A stretch of DNA of 64,000 bases from Lumnitzera littorea (lineage: Eukaryota > Streptophyta > Magnoliopsida > Myrtales > Combretaceae): assembly GCA_024138015.1 (NCBI GenBank), contig JAMXBB010000004.1:105692527-105756526 (forward strand), given 5' to 3'. The notes under the pieces are model-generated. The model made no database searches, had not been told where the DNA came from, and saw nothing but the letters and a program-made list of their open reading frames with translations. The number at the start of each line of letters is the position of its first letter. Position 1 is the first letter of the stretch. Below, piece by piece: positions 1-13,827 of this stretch. A program made the position numbers and the translations under genes.

Positions 1-434
1 AGACAAGGTTTAGTGCTAGTCTGCTCGAGAGTTATTTGGATCATGTTGAAAGTTTGGCAATAGGGGTGGTTGCTTGGTGGGTCAGCATGTTGGTTCTTTA
101 ACTTTGATCAAATGGGGCAGAGTAGCTCTAGGTTGGTGACGGAATCCTTACCTTGGAGTAGTTCTCAAGCTAGGATGCATCGAGTGAGTCTTAATAATCC
201 CTTAAATTGACTTCTGGTAACTAATCCAGAGAGTTAATTCCTATCATATGGTCCAACCTAAAACAGAGAATTCTCTTACAATAATGCAACAACATTAGTA
301 GAGTTAGGCTAATCCTGCTCAAATAAATAGAAATTCCTATGTGTTCACATATGCCAAATGGCTACTGTTATACTAGACAAAACATCTTTTGGACTCAAAC
401 TGATTAGTAATTAGCTTTGCATCATGTCATCTAA
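1..434. other. No gene recognised
   Basis: AT-rich sequence. The right end abuts the LINE fragment and may include its 3' untranslated tail, but I see no poly-A boundary or target duplication. Confidence 0.4.
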
Positions 435-1165
435 CTACGAATTTCTATGCCTAACTTGAAAATCTTCAACTATGACATTCAATGATGCAAACCAAACTCC
501 TCTAACCCAATTACATTCAAATAGGAGATGTATAGTAGTTTCATTACAAGTAGAAAAGGGACACCTTGGTGAATCTTTAATTTTCTTACAGTAAAGGATA
601 TAGTTAATAGCCAAATTAATGTAACATAGTCTCTTAAGCAAATGCTTATGTAATTAACAGTGAAGTTACCAAATGATCTTCCATACTTGTCTATTTATGT
701 CGTAAGAGGAAGAAGATGTACTACATGCATTAGCTTCTTGTTTAGTTCACAGGATGTAGTAGCAACTTTTCATAGAGGAAGTTCTTAATCTCTCCTTAGA
801 CCAAACCATCCTATTAGAACGTAATGAAGAGGAGATAGGTATCTTTCAGAAAGAAGGTCCTAAACAACACTAAGATTTTAACAACAATTATCAAAATCCA
901 TCACTTCAAAAACTTTCAAATCTTTCAAGTGTTGTTGTAATGTTATGGGCAACAACACAAAACCTGGAAGAGGAGGTATCCAAGGATCTTTCCAAAAGTT
1001 AATACGAGAACCATTACCTATTTGCCAAAGTATCTCCCTTGAAATGGCTTCTCTACCTTGAAGAATACCATTCCAAGCCCAAGATGCCCTACCTCCTTTT
1101 AATGCACCTAAGAAATCATTATTTGGAAAATATATACTTTTTAAAACACAACCCATAAATCACTA
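435..1165 (-). pseudogene. LINE (L1-type) retrotransposon fragment, 3' part of ORF2
   Basis: Two open stretches on the minus strand read in the order expected of the C-terminal half of a plant L1-type ORF2. The first (1156 to 878) has the region after the reverse transcriptase, with Lys-x-x-Tyr-Phe-Pro, a GRExI-like stretch and a WxIGNGSRINFWKDPW motif typical of these elements. The second (641 to 435) carries a zinc-binding zf-RVT motif, with Cys-Pro-x3-Cys followed by HLLFEC. They are separated by decayed sequence with stops and frame changes. There is no RT core, endonuclease or ORF1, so this is a dead, truncated copy. The family call rests on motif recognition. Confidence 0.75.
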
Positions 1166-1654
1166 TTTGCAGCTCTTTTATTTTAAGTTCTTTTCTTTTT
1201 CTTTTTTTTTTTTAGGCCAAGTTTACGAAAAATACAAAAAAAAATTGAAAAAAAAATACAAAGTGTCAAAGTCGAGTTAAGTCAGTTAGTCGTTTAAGAT
1301 CAAATAAGTAAAATTCAAAAAATGTACATGCATTTTAATAAGTTTCGAGTTTTATAAAAAATTAGGCTCATTATAAGAATATCTTTTTTTAAAATTCCAA
1401 TAGAAATTTGGATCTATTAAAGAAAATTTTGATTAAAATTTGAATAATTTTTACTTAATGAATAAAAAATTAGGATTAGGAATTTATTAAATTAAATTTT
1501 CGTTGAAAAATCCTTAACATGTATATTTTAAGCCATTTAACTATGTTTGGGTCATTTTGAAATAAATTGGAGTAAACTGTGCTTGGATTTGAAAGATAAA
1601 TTTAAAGTTAGACCTAGGTCAAAGAGGTGAAATGTATGTTATGTGCATTAACTA
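1166..1654. other. AT-rich spacer, no gene
   Basis: Low-complexity A/T-rich DNA with short poly-A and poly-T runs. Nothing coding is visible on either strand. Confidence 0.5.
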
Positions 1655-1764
1655 TTAAGATAGTGAACATAGTTTAGTTGGCAAGGGATGTACATGTTTA
1701 ACATAGAGGTTGCAAGTTCATTCTTGACAATAGGTGCCCAAAGCCATTTTTTTTTTTTTTTTTT
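1655..1764 (+). mobile_element. Possible tRNA-derived SINE with poly-T tail
   Basis: A TAGTTTAGTTGG stretch at 1670-1681 resembles a pol III A box, and GGTTGCAAGTTCATTC at 1708-1723 resembles a B box missing one base. Spacing of about 38 bp is right for a tRNA-derived promoter. A run of about 18 T begins at 1747; some plant SINE families (Au) end in short T tracts. The unit is short, and I see no target-site duplication or tRNA cloverleaf. The match could be fortuitous. Confidence 0.35.
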
Positions 1765-4700
1765 ATGTATCATGCACATCACTTGGTTTTCTCCTTATTT
1801 TCTTAATGCAAGAAAGACAAAGAAAGATCAAGAAGGTCTAGAAAGGGCTAAGAAACACTAGGAAAATAAGAGAAAATCATGGCCTTCTAGAAACTTAATC
1901 CCAAAGATGGATTTCATCAAATCATTTGTTTTTCTTTTTCTTTTGAATTTAGCAAAATCGTATCAAAATCATTGATAAAATTATCAAATCTAATAAAAAC
2001 TTGCACAAAATCTCATCAGGTAAAGATTTGGTAAAAATCCTCATAAACTAAGCTTCATCCATGGGGGTTCAAGTTAATCCGAAGTTTTGGAAAAAGGTAC
2101 AAATTGCAATATTACAAGTAATAGAACTTAGGGGACACTTAAAGACAATCCGTTTTCACCCAATTTCATGCATAAACACACACACACACATGCCAACTCT
2201 CTCTTTACTTGAACTCGTATCTACTCTTTCTCTAGCACCAATGTATGTATTCACTACGTTGACCATGAACAACCGCTTCACCATGTTCCTTACCACCTAA
2301 GCTTTACGATGCGACCACCCGTATACATCGTCGTAGCCTTTAACTAAACTTCAAACTAAACCCTTGTCACCATGTAACCCCACTCTTGAAACAGCACCAA
2401 AACAACATCTTCGACAAAAAATAACTTTACCTACAAATTCTTAGCACCTAAAAACCTTAAGAACCACCTTCACACCACATTAAACCAACCACCATAACAA
2501 CACCCAAAATCTATCACCACCACCAATTTTCAAAAGCTGCCCAAATCACTACCATTGTAAACCCTACAATTAGGTTATGTTACAAACTCCAATGCCATGA
2601 GTGCAATGTAAGTATACATTTATAAAAATAATGGTTAATATATAATAAACCCATTTATATGATCATGAGTCAATTGGAAAAGCAAACAAAACCTTATAAG
2701 AATTACTATAACGATAATAATAATAATAACTACCCTAGTAAATACTTGATAATAAGCCAAGGAAATTTTGAACTTTAATGATCACTTATAAGGATATTTA
2801 ATAAACTACAAGAAATAACTAATGTGGCACTACTTATATGCCTATATATCTATATATATGTATACATACATATATTCATATGACTTAACATTACAAGAAA
2901 GTTGAACCAAGAGTTGCACGGTATTCGCTTAGTCTATGTGAACCATGCATGCATAGAGCTTATCTTCCCTTATCATCTTTTCAAGCACATTATATTATAT
3001 TGATAAATTAAAAAGCTAACTACAACACTTGAACTCAACTATCTAAATCCTTTCCTAAAGTCACCTTAACTGGCCATTCTACCATTCGTAATAACTTATT
3101 ATTAGCTAAGGACAAAACCCATACTTTTTACTACCTTTATGTCCCATCCTGGTTTAACACAGAATGCACCATCACATAAGAATATCTATTAAAAATTTAA
3201 ATTCAACATGACAACATGCTCACTTAACAAAAGATAACTTTATTTATATGACAAGAGAATGCTAACAAGGAGTTTAGCTACACTTTAGGTTACAACTTAT
3301 ATGTATATCTTACTATTTATGTTAAAACACATGAACCCCTTTTTTCATCTTCAAACCAATAACACTTCTAACTTAGTGCAAGTTCCATCTAAAAGATGCT
3401 AACTCCATCTAAAGCTCTTAAATGCATCCCCTTGTTGTTAGGCCCGTCATGTTTTTACTAACTTGAGGATAAAACATTTTATCCCCTTAGCTACTAAAGC
3501 TGAGTGAGAGTAGATAACAAACAATATAATCTAGGCAATATTATAGTTCTTTCAGTTCATACCAAAGTAGCAGACCCAATCTTTATCCATATAATAATCG
3601 AGTCAAGCACTTGTTGTTAATAATGCAATATGCTATGCTTATGCATGTAGCATCCATCAGTATTGATATCCTAAAATCACCTAGCTCTTACACCCAATTA
3701 GTAGACATACTCGAGCATCTAGATGCAATATCCAAGAACCTAAAGACTATAAGGAGTAGTTTAGGAATGGGACCCCTAACCCCTAGTTTCACTAAATCAG
3801 ATTATAAATAGTAGTCAGGTTGCTCAAACAATGTGTCTCTACTAAGTTCATAAAAACATTGTTTTCTTAATTACTGAAAACTTCATACTTTGAAAATCCT
3901 GACCAATAAATCTATTTTTGTGTCACGTCATGCCGTGTTGTGTCATGTTATGTCACACTATGCATAAGCAACCAAGGATACCATTCAATCCAACTAGTTT
4001 TTAAGTTTTATTTAACATAGATATCCAACTCTAGTTTTCGGACTCTCCATAGTAAAAATCTAATCTCTTACTTAGGGTTCACTTAAGTGAACACCTAGAA
4101 GGCAGTGTTAGTTCCCACTTTCCTCTCTAAGTTGACACAACACTCAAATAGCATCATATTAACAACAAACATAGTATCACAACAAATTAACCAAGGTTAA
4201 GTCACATTGAACCCAGCATAACATCAAACAGCATGCAACGTTATGAGTAGAAATAAAGTCTACTCCAAGCATGGGTTAGATTAACTTACTTGGTATTAAT
4301 AGTGATCTCAAGTCTACGTGTCAAGACCGGGGTCCTTTTTAGTTATATCACCTAAAAGATATACATATAATACCATTGTCAACTACATACTAGATAGGAA
4401 CTTATTTACAACTAGGGTGTACGGTTTAAAGTGTATATTCAATTTAGCATTCATCTTAACTAGTCTCTGATCTAACTTCTTAATTAGTCTCTATAATACC
4501 TTTTGATTCGAGCTAATTTTAAAACTCCTAAACAAATGCTGTCAACATATGTCTTAGGACCTTATCAATCCAGAAACTTAGCTATACCTTCTTATTCCAT
4601 GTTATACCCTAATGACATTAGTGCAACTAATCGCAATATCTAATTTTACTTATGATTTAGTCTATGATTACACCAAACAATCATGTTACCTTAAGAGATG

Positions 4701-7700
4701 CTTCTTTGTATTACTTACACTAAGTTATGACCAGTGAGTAGGTTTATATCAAATTAAAGCTACCCAATGTTACTTCTCTATAACACCTTTATTATAAGTT
4801 ACCAAATTTATCATACTATCTTAAATATAAGTAAATATGAGGAAATAAGCTAATAATTTATTTGTATACATAGTCAATTGATCTCATGAAAAATACCTTA
4901 GACTCATAAAATAATATACTCTAAGTTCTTACCATAGAAAATACTAAATTAGCATATTATGTAATTTTTTTGAAAATACTATTTTTAGCCTAATTTTATC
5001 GAAAATAAACATAAAATAGGTATATATCCATATTTAACTTTATGAATAGGGTTTAACACTTATACTATCATCATGGTTTACTAGAAATCACTTTATATAA
5101 GTTTCATCCAAAAATTTATCTAAAAACCTCTCATTTCCTATAATTAGAAAAATTGTTAATTTGATAAGATTAAATTATAATAAATAGTAAACATAGAGAT
5201 TTTTGAAAATTCTTGTTACCAAAATTTAATACTTAATATAAGTATGTTGCCAAAAAAAAAAAAAAATTTAGGTTGAAACAATATCATTTAATATTTTGAA
5301 AAATTAATTAAAATTTCGTAATAAAAAGGTCATTTCTAAAGTAAGTACCATAAACAACCAATATTTCAACAAAATAAAATTACTACATTAAAATACATGC
5401 AAAATAACCCCATGAAACAAATTTTCATAATTTTCTAATGTGTTTTACTATTTTCAAGAAATTAATGAAAATCATATGCAAAAAAGGTTCACTCGTCAGC
5501 GCATGGTTCTAAGCCACGTCTTGTTAGGTTTTGGTTTGACATTAGAACCCTAATTTACATATAATTTCTCTAATTTTTGCCTATTTTTTATTAATTTGTT
5601 TTTTAATTTCTAAAGAGGATTTCTAGAGTGTTTGTTCTGCTAAAGTGATGCTAAATAAACCCTCTCACTCCTTATAAAGAAATCATATCGATTGGAAAGC
5701 AAAAAGAATTTTACAAGTGTCATTTTGTTACATTATGAGGTGTATTACAAATAAATATAATATTATATCTTGATAACAACTCATCTCATACTTTTCCAAC
5801 ATGCTTAGAATAGTATCATGCCATTTCCAAACGAATCTAGGTGAGTTTACTGTTTTTTTTTTTAATAATTTCCCCTTAATTTATTCTAATTTTAGGCATT
5901 ATTTTAATATATTTTATTAACATAGTAATATTTGTTTATATACCATGTATATACAACGTATATACCACTATTATATAATTATACTACATGTTATTTGACT
6001 CCTAAAATTATTTTTATAAGTTAAATAATTTATCTCTATCGTGTCTTAATCATTTGGAACTCAAATTTCAAGTTTCCAACGATTATCGAGTGTACTTAGT
6101 AAAAGTATATCTTATTAAAACCAAATTTTATATAAGCTTTACTTTGGGTCTAACTTTTGTGATCTCATATTAAAATTATACTCAATTCAAAAAACTTTTC
6201 CTAAAAGTCTTAGATTATTCTAAATGCCCTAACTTAAATTGATACTAAATAGTTAGGGCCTTATACATTAATCTTATATCAAGTATAGATAAAGGATAAC
6301 CAAATCCTACTTCTCTTTTTCTTTTTCTTTTTCAGCTAAACTTGGTGCATTGTTATCCTTCATGACACCCTCAAATCTAAGCTTGAGACATGTTATTTTT
6401 GTCAAACCAATTCCACCATCCCCACCCCCCACCCATAAATCGAATCTACACTAGACCCCCTTTCTCCTACATCCTAAGTCTGCCAAAGAGAATTGTTTTG
6501 CTGCCCTAAATCTTCCTCGTACTTAACTTACTTAAAAAGAATCAAGAGAGAGAGAGAAGAGCCTTACCTTTCATTCTTATGGCGTAATCCACACATACAC
6601 ACCTTAAGTTCTACCTTAAACACTTTACTTCATCTACTTTATCACCAAGAAGGAGCAACAAGAAGCCAGAGGGGAGGGAAGAAGAGGCATGACTTTTTGA
6701 AGGCTAAGCAAGGAGGTGAGACTTCCCTCCCATCCACCATAACCCTTAGCTCATTTGACATCAAATAAGTCCACCTTATCCTAAAGAATATTAAGAGTAA
6801 GACACCAAGCTCGTCGAACTTCTAAAACTGGGTAGTAGAATCATGTTAGAGTATAGCTTTAGGGATAATTTCTTATTGAAACTAGGTTGTAAAAGAAACT
6901 CAAGCATGCCTACACTACATCACTTAGTGCATCCCTATGAGTAGCAAACACTAGCACCATGCACATACATACACACATGTGAAAGAATGTCCACCTCAAG
7001 GAATAGCTCATTTAACTATTGTAAGTAAGGAATACAACACCATATTAATTTATGGCATGAAGCTTTGTGGCTCTTCACAACTTTTCATTATGCTCTATAG
7101 ACATTTGATTTGCTTGACTCTAAATTTTAACTTTTGTAGATCATTTATTCCTCTTGGTCACTACTAAATGTTTGTAGGTTTTAGCAATGTAACTTAAGAA
7201 TGTTGAGAATAATGCCTTGAAATTTGGAAACTTAAACGAGGACCACCCCACCCCCCTCTTTGACACTCATAGCCAACAAATAATAAAATAAAGAACTACT
7301 TTCTTTCCATGAATAAAGAATTAGAACACTTAAGGTGAGTATGAGTTAGTTAAAATTAACTAAAGGTGTAACAAAATACATTGCAAAAAGATGACTCAAA
7401 ACACCTAATAATGAATGAAATGAGTGGAAACACAAGGGAACCCACCCCAAACCCTCTCGATTATCATTACCACCTGAAGATAAAGCTTACCTAATGACTA
7501 AACAATAATGGTTTGGGAAGGATTTTAGTAAGAGGAAGCTTACTTTAAGAAATTGAAGCTCTTATACCCCTTACAAGCTTTAACCTAATAAGCTGAGCTT
7601 GAGACTCTCGTAAGAGGCCCACTCAATCCCTTAAACTAAGAAAAAGATCCATAAAAAGCCTAAAATAGTAAGCCTACGAGAAGGCCCATGTTTGACGCAA

Positions 7701-9295
7701 CTTGCACCTAACCCAATTCCATGAAGGGTCTTCATTATTGACTTGACCAGCATGCAAAATGTTGATCTTACCCTTAAAAAAATAGACCCCACCATGTGAA
7801 AGTATACCTTAAAACGATAGAAATTGATTATGAATTGATAAAAATTGAAGTTAAAATGAAAAAGTTATATATGACTGAAAATTTAGTAAAAATCAACAAC
7901 TTAAAGTAACATAATGAACAAGTAAGAATAAATTATAAAATTTATTCTTAAAACCCTATCTTAATAGTAATATTACCTTATTTACAGGTGATTTAGATCA
8001 AGACTTTGATATGCCCATAGACTATTACAACCCTTGATAGTAGATATAGTAGAGTGAGTATTCTTGATGATTCTATACATATTTGTGGTTGTACTTAGTG
8101 TACCTAAATTATATTATGATAAACCAATTCCATGTCTGGGGAATCTTGGAATGCATGTAGTTGAAATTGTTTGCTTATGTGTAAAGTTATCTTAAGCTTA
8201 GCAATAACAAATTTGTTGTTGCATGATAGTCGGTTATAGGAAATATGGATTTTATGATATTGCTTAATCATTGAGAAAATGAATCTAATTATATCTAATT
8301 TAAATTAACTTAACCAATTCTGTATATCATTATAATATTCCAGCCTTCACACTACACGAAAGTAAGTAAGGCCTTATGAGGGTTGATTTCTATATATATA
8401 TAAGTCATGAAACTGATGTGTTTTAGTGAGGTATACTCGTACAATATAACCTTACTCTGGTCCTTGGGCTTACTAAGGTCGAGTCTTGGAACCCCTATTT
8501 TAGGGTGAGCATAGACTATAAGAGCCTATTCATAACTGTACTTAGAATTCATTTTTTAAAAGAACATACCTCATTGGTATCTTTTTGTTATGGGGTATGA
8601 AGTCCCATACTTGAAAACTAAGTTTAGGTATAGTACCCAAGTCTAATAGGCCAATGAATCTCCAACCCTAATTTTAGAGAGTGCTAAATCTAAGTTGCAT
8701 ATAACACTTGATCAATTGTATGTATTTTGTTTAGCACACCATATGTTTATGCATTCATATGTTATAATGATTGATAAACTTGCTTATTATATGGTTAAGG
8801 GTGTAACTCACGAAGCTGTATAGCTTTCTCCCCCATAGTTTTCTTTTGTAGCAATAGGACCTCTATACCCAGTAGGGGTATGCCTGATGTTAGTACCCAT
8901 CCGCTTTTGGATTAGGATGAGGGAGCCAAAGATAGCTAGAGTGAATTATTTGATAATTTCTAATTTAAGACTCCCATTTTGTTATATGTACTTTAGATTA
9001 CTATACTTAACTTAATTTATTTTGTTGACTCTCTTGATAATATGACTGGACTTTGAGTATTTTGGGGACTAAAGTCTCTAGTTAATATCTTAGTTATCTA
9101 TGTTAAAATTTACGTTTAATTGAATACTTTATCTACTTTTGGTATTACTTTTGCCAAATAAATGTGTAGGCCCTTGTCATAAAGGAAGCCTTATATAACG
9201 TATAAAAGATTGATGAATGACAAAGGAGTTGAACATTGGTTTTTATATAGTATATGGCAACTTGCTACGAATAAGCGGCCTTTGGATCATAGCAA
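1765..9295. other. Long gene-free AT-rich region, probably decayed repeats
   Basis: About 7.5 kb without a credible coding region. Open frames of 60-90 codons occur (for example at 2061, 3611, 6493 and 6979) but lack family motifs and show the composition expected by chance. There is a (CA)n run near 2177, a degenerate TGTCATGT-like series at 3921-3963 and a (TA)n near 8393. A+C-rich stretches around 2390-2560 and 6410-6480 resemble the leader portion of long plant LTRs, so old LTR material is likely, but I could not pair any termini. Confidence 0.45.
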
Positions 9296-9301
9296 ATAAA
9301 A

Positions 9302-9316
9302 GTGATATCAAAGTAC
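9302..9316 (+). other. Possible retrotransposon primer-binding site
   Basis: GTGATATCAAAGTACG starts here and differs slightly from the initiator-Met tRNA primer site (TGGTATCAGAGC) used by many plant LTR elements. Upstream is a sequence ending in CA, as an LTR would. No matching second LTR was found, so this is a weak sign of an old element occupying part of 9.3-10.3 kb. Confidence 0.3.
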
Positions 9317-10248
9317 GATTTTAAAACGAAATAAAATCTAACCTATAGACATAGGATGCCCTACCTAGCATGGTATGAGAGGAGTAGAATCGAGATAAGT
9401 AGCTAGGACCTTAAAGACTACCAATAAAGAAACTCTCAACTCATAGATTGATTTCATGGCATAGAGACCTCGTATTCATTTATACGAAGAGTAGGTGTTG
9501 TTTAGTATACAGACTTGGGCTAAAAGTCCTCTATAACGACATGGCTCTAGTCGAGAGGCCTCGAAGCCTAGACGACTTGCTTATAGCCTAGGGGTCTGGC
9601 CTAAGAGACTTCTAGACTCAATGTCGCTACTTCCTCTCTTTGCATGCTTTCGGAGGAATATTATATCGAGTTGAGTTAGTTTACATGCTAATGAGGGAGG
9701 AAGGTGGAGACCCTACTCAAGCTATAACCTTCCTAATGCTGGCCGAGCCCTTTCTAGAGCCCCTAACTTTCTCTCACATGCGTCTAGTAAGATAGGGGAT
9801 GGCCTTAGCGTTAGATCATAGGGCCGATCACAAACAGATAATTTCCTAGGATAACTCGTAAGTTATGGCTACTTTCTGGGATCATATGGAGCAGTGGCAC
9901 CTGACCCCTCACCACCAAGACTAGGAGGCTAATAAACCAATGATGGCAATTATCCTCGACATCATCAACATCCCAAGGAAGCCCTTACTAGAGAGGTAGA
10001 GCGGGCTAAGCCAACCTTAGATGAGGAGAAATTTGAGTACTATGAGCTGGATCCTAGGCATAGGCTTATTGTATTGACAAGACCTAAACTTAATGTTGTG
10101 CCAGTGATTAGGTCGGATCCTCTTGATTTCTAGCAGCCGAGAGAGTGGATTGTGCAAACATTTAGTGAGGACTCTCTTTCCCCTTTGTTGCATGACTCCA
10201 GTTTTGCTTCCTCCTATGTTCATCCAAAATGCAGGCCATGACTCATAT
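9317..10248 (+). other. Decayed, probably retroelement-internal sequence
   Basis: This stretch is less AT-rich than its surroundings, lying between a primer-site-like sequence and a purine tract. Broken frames occur throughout. One short + strand frame near 10020-10240 reads smoothly apart from stops but matches no domain I recognise. The interpretation as retroelement interior comes only from the flanking signals. Confidence 0.3.
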
Positions 10249-10262
10249 TTTGAGGAGGGAGT
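10249..10262 (+). other. Possible polypurine tract before an LTR-like TGTTGGGG start
   Basis: TTTGAGGAGGGAG is directly followed by TGTTGGGGCAAG, the arrangement at the junction of interior and 3' LTR in retrotransposons. It fits with the primer-site-like sequence at 9302, but that upstream flank shows no matching LTR by eye. Confidence 0.3.
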
Positions 10263-10758
10263 GTTGGGGCAAGACCATCCACTTAACCTTTCTAGTCTTT
10301 GTTTTATCTTGCAGGTACTATAGTATATTTGGTGCGAACTTGAAGTTCTATGAACTTTTGTTGGATTTTGTTGTATTGGATTTTATGTATTTGAATTTTA
10401 ATGTCTTTTAAGCAACTTTGTAGTGAGGACTTATGGTATGGTAGAAAGAATGTACTAGGTTTCGAGGAAATTTTTTATGGTTTGAATGTATCAAGAACTT
10501 GCATTTAGTAGATGGATTTGTGTAATGTGTAATTGGAAAGACTTTGTAACTAAGTATTTTATATGATAGGAACCTAGATGTATAACAATCAACTTGAAAG
10601 TAATGTTGGTTTTCATATATTAAATTTAATGCATGAATGATTTTGTTATTGCATATTTATCACATTAGAGCTTTGGTACTTACTACAATTGCTAATGCTT
10701 ACTCATATCAACTAATCTTTAAGTGCATTTCTCAGATAGAACAAATGCTGAGGGAGGC

Positions 10759-13700
10759 TGTCATGCCCGAAAGCTGCAGAGTCGTAACAGCCCCGCCATG
10801 TAAACTATTCTAAAATAGAAGTTGACCTTACAACCGCTATCCTAGAACCGATCTACATAAAGCGTTCACGACTAACCCGCTTTGAAGTAAAAGATTCGTA
10901 ATTTAAATAAATCGTTTACTTAAGAAAGTGAGAAAATATATATATACACTAAAATTCAGTTATTACAATTAACATTTACAACGCTTCAATGTAATCTATT
11001 TCCTAGTTAATACATTATTCGGAAATGAAAAATTCTAAGATAAGAGCTTAAACCTTAAAAATATATGTCCGTTTTTCAAATATTTTTCCTTACTCCCCAG
11101 GATCCAGCAGTTTTTGACTTCAGAATAGTTGTAAGTCGCTTCTTGGCCAGCACTTGCAACGACATCTATAGGGATGTGAGCAACCACAGCTCAGTAAGTT
11201 AAGATGGAGGACTTAAAACTACACCACAAACACAGACAAGGTTATTAACCAAATCATTTGATGTAATGCATGTTTAAGCAAATGCCATCGTACGATATTG
11301 TCCGGCCCGTCATAAGATTAGAGAAATTGCGTTCGCTCTAATCCGGGTTGAGGAGTTATCGTTAATGCAACAGCTCACGACAAATCTTAGGCTTGTGTAA
11401 TGGAGATATCGTTCCTCCCGCGACTACCTTCGAACCATTGACTTTATCCTTACCGTGACCTCCTCACCTATCACTTAGTTGGACTAAGGATGAAGAGGGG
11501 ACCCATTATGCTATCTAATGCTATCCCTTTCGAAGGGGTTGGTTTTTGGTTAGAGAATCCTAGGTTTCCCCTAATGAGTTGCTATGTAGGTCCAATTTAT
11601 GGTTAAAGGTTGTATATTTGATTAAGTCCAGTTTAAGGTGATTAATTATTTCATACAAATCATACAATACAAGGCAAGCAACAAATAAAAAATCATATCA
11701 TCAGCTCAAAATAAGCACAATCAAGTATAATTTCAAGCCTCTAAAATACAACACTGTATTAATCCCAACTTACCTCAACTCCTCGCTTACTTACTCGAGG
11801 TCCGACTCGCTTAGGTTATCGCCGATCATCCCTATAATACAAACGTAGTTTCAGTTTTCCATATAACTATTATAGGTTGATTTTATCTTCTAACGCTTAT
11901 TGTTATCTTTTGTTTAGGGTTTAATATGTCCAGTTATCTAGGTTCTCAAATCTTTTACAATTATTCTGGGTTTGGAGCTAGATCCGGGTTCAGTTTCTAC
12001 ATCGATTTTTAAATTAGGTTCTAGTTTAATTTATAAGTACTATTTTATACCCGAACCCTAGAAACTCATTTCAACTCATAATGCGAAATTGATCACACTA
12101 CTTCCAGATATCCTAAATACCATACTTACTCCTAGTCAATATTTTATTCCACCCTGTACACTTAAATCCTTATTAGTGTACCAAGTTTACTCTCGATATG
12201 AGAAATTTTTACATTTTTTTATATAATTACATAAATTCAAGATTTCTATTAAATTTATTATATATCCCTATTATTTATATAATATCAATTTTTATTCTAA
12301 TATCTTCTATTTATTATATTTCCAATAATTACATATTATGTATTATACATATTATGTACATAATACACATCTAATATTTCTATCACTCGAATTACCATCT
12401 CTCAACATCAATTAACATTTCAAAATGTCTAAATTCATCCTAAATCAGATTTAAACCTAATTACCCTAAATTACCAAATTAACTTAAAATGTACTATTTT
12501 TTCCTATTACTTATTTACTATATAATTACCTTAATAATTACATCTAACACCTTAAATATCATAAGTATCATACTTCATCAGATTTCAACATCCTAAAACA
12601 TATAATTATTCACTAAATCAATAATTAACCATTTAATTACTTAATTAACCTTAAATTACCCATTTTATGCCTCATTTTAAGGCCTAAAAATTTCGAAAAT
12701 TAATTTTTGAAAACAGGCTTTATAGCACTATTCTATATCATCTAAGTAGTCTACACAAAAATTTTGGGCTCAAAACTACACTCCTAAGATCATTTATTTC
12801 TAAACCGAAATATACTTGGTTTTGCATGATTTCTTAAGACACATATATCACGGGACATATTTTCATCAAAATAATATTTTTCATAAAAACTACATACTAA
12901 AATATTCTAAAATAACAAAATTCATAATTTTCTATGAATATTTACTATTTTTACAAAATTATACAAAATCTGGCTGGAAATCGAACTCACCGGTTTGGGT
13001 AGCTCCGGCCATCATCGGTGTCCTTGGGTGTGTCGGCCCACCCGGGCACTACCACCACCATGTGGTGATGGTGGCCGTTCATTCTCAACTGCTTGTCAGG
13101 TGTTGGTTCTTCTCTAATGCCCTAATTGCATAAATTTGAGTAATTTTTTTGTAATTAATTCAAACACTCACTATTTCGGCCCTCTCTATTTTTCTCACTC
13201 TCCAAACTGATCAAATGAGCTTCTGAAATTTTCTTGCTATTTATAGAGGTGTTAGAGAATTATTTTGCATTAATTAGACAAGACAATTGCCTTATCTCTT
13301 CTTTTTTTTTTTTTTACTTTCTATTTGTTGCATTTTAATTGGTTGATTTTGTTTCTTCAATTCCAAGTTGCCACGCCTCAATTTTGGACTTTTCCTCATT
13401 TTTCCTAATTTTTCTTGATTTTTCCTTAATTAATTATGAATTTTCATTAATTATTTATTATTATTTTAGTATATTTAACATATTTTAAGTAATTACGCGT
13501 ATTTATACCTACATGTAGATTCATATATAGTACAAATAAATATTCCTAAATATTATTTAGGTCATTTTATGATTTTTAGTATATATATAATTTATCTCTA
13601 GTGATTCGTTAATTATCGGAATGCATTTTACGCGTTTTTGATAAATAACGAGTTATATACTTAAAATTTGGAATTTTTATATTTTTTTATTTTATTGCTT

Positions 13701-13822
13701 ATTTTCTTAAATTTGAACTTACGGAATCATTTTATTAATATTTTTAGTTTTACTTTATAATTTAAGCTCGACTAGATCTTTCAACCGATCGAAACCCCAA
13801 GTGGCTGGTTGTGGAGCTCACA
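10759..13822 (-). mobile_element. Solo LTR of a large-LTR retrotransposon, copy 1
   Basis: A 3064-bp unit beginning TGTCATG and ending CTCACA on the + strand, so it has the TG..CA ends of an LTR. It is flanked by GAGGC (10754-10758) and AAGGC (13823-13827), a target duplication with one mismatch. The whole unit is homologous, in opposite orientation, to 37330-40338. On the minus strand it carries CTATAAATA about 580 bp from its start, placing sense transcription on minus. No primer site or internal domain adjoins it, so it is probably a product of LTR-LTR recombination. The open frame at 12816-13133 lies inside it and is not a gene. The long LTR suggests a chromovirus of the Tekay/Del kind (inference). 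Confidence 0.75.
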
Positions 13823-13827
13823 AAGGC

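Noticed and set aside
6493..6768. A 91-codon open frame with an A/G-rich start
   Set aside because: Low-complexity composition, no recognisable domain and no splice partners; it probably reflects the base composition of old repeat DNA.
12816..13133. A 105-codon open frame
   Set aside because: It lies inside the solo LTR and corresponds to its leader region, which is not coding.
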